From the NCBI GenBank assembly GCA_026413225.1, contig CM048552.1:59535001-59599000 (forward strand): a stretch of DNA of 64,000 nucleotides, read 5' to 3'. Under the pieces are notes generated by a model. It worked only from the letters and a program-made list of their open reading frames with translations. It did not search any database and was not told the DNA's origin. This document shows positions 1 through 64,000 of the stretch, one piece after another. This DNA is from Otis tarda (lineage: Eukaryota; Chordata; Aves; Otidiformes; Otididae). A program made the position numbers and the translations under genes. Position 1 is the stretch's first letter. Every line of letters starts with the position of its first letter.

Positions 1-64000
<64,000 letters not shown>

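Overview
The window reads as nuclear DNA of a bird. The evidence is a set of vertebrate GT-AG exons scattered through long introns, plus CR1 retrotransposon pieces whose 3' ends carry the bird-type ATTCTATGATTCT tail. No species can be named from sequence alone.

One protein-coding gene accounts for the window. It is read on the minus strand, from high to low coordinates: ABTB3 (older name BTBD11), an ankyrin-repeat and BTB/POZ protein. I could place fourteen coding exons, here called E1 to E14 in transcript order, between 60409 and 2862. Together they give 1,820 coding bases: 606 complete codons plus two bases of a split first codon. The frame is continuous, with no stop or frameshift and a plausible GT/AG pair at each junction. 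The N-terminal exon or exons lie above 64000. The 3' end (rest of the BACK-like region, C-terminus, stop codon, 3' UTR) lies below position 1, so the gene is partial at both ends.

Protein layout in the window: the conserved region ahead of the ankyrin repeats (E1-E2), the ankyrin array (E3 to the start of E8), a charged linker and helical segment (E8-E10), and the BTB/POZ domain running into its C-terminal helices (E11-E14). Residue numbers below count from the first complete codon of E1, so they are window numbers, not full-length numbers.

The rest is intron. Three introns exceed 12 kb (E1-E2, E2-E3, E9-E10) and one is only 109 bp (E6-E7). They hold a fairly young CR1 copy (55.5-56.1 kb), a CR1 tail (51.2-51.3 kb), an inverted pair of CR1 tails about 380 bp upstream of E3 (34.2-34.4 kb), a decayed CR1/L3-like LINE with a recognisable reverse-transcriptase stretch (about 41.4-42.4 kb), an ATT/ACT microsatellite (52.4-52.5 kb), homopolymer runs and weak traces of older repeats. 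I saw no second gene on either strand, no tRNA or rRNA gene and no CRISPR array. I found no previously undescribed system. The observations most worth checking are the CR1 hairpin beside E3, the CT-repeat acceptor of E8, the poly(A) run just inside the E2 donor, and a small CpG cluster in the E9-E10 intron.
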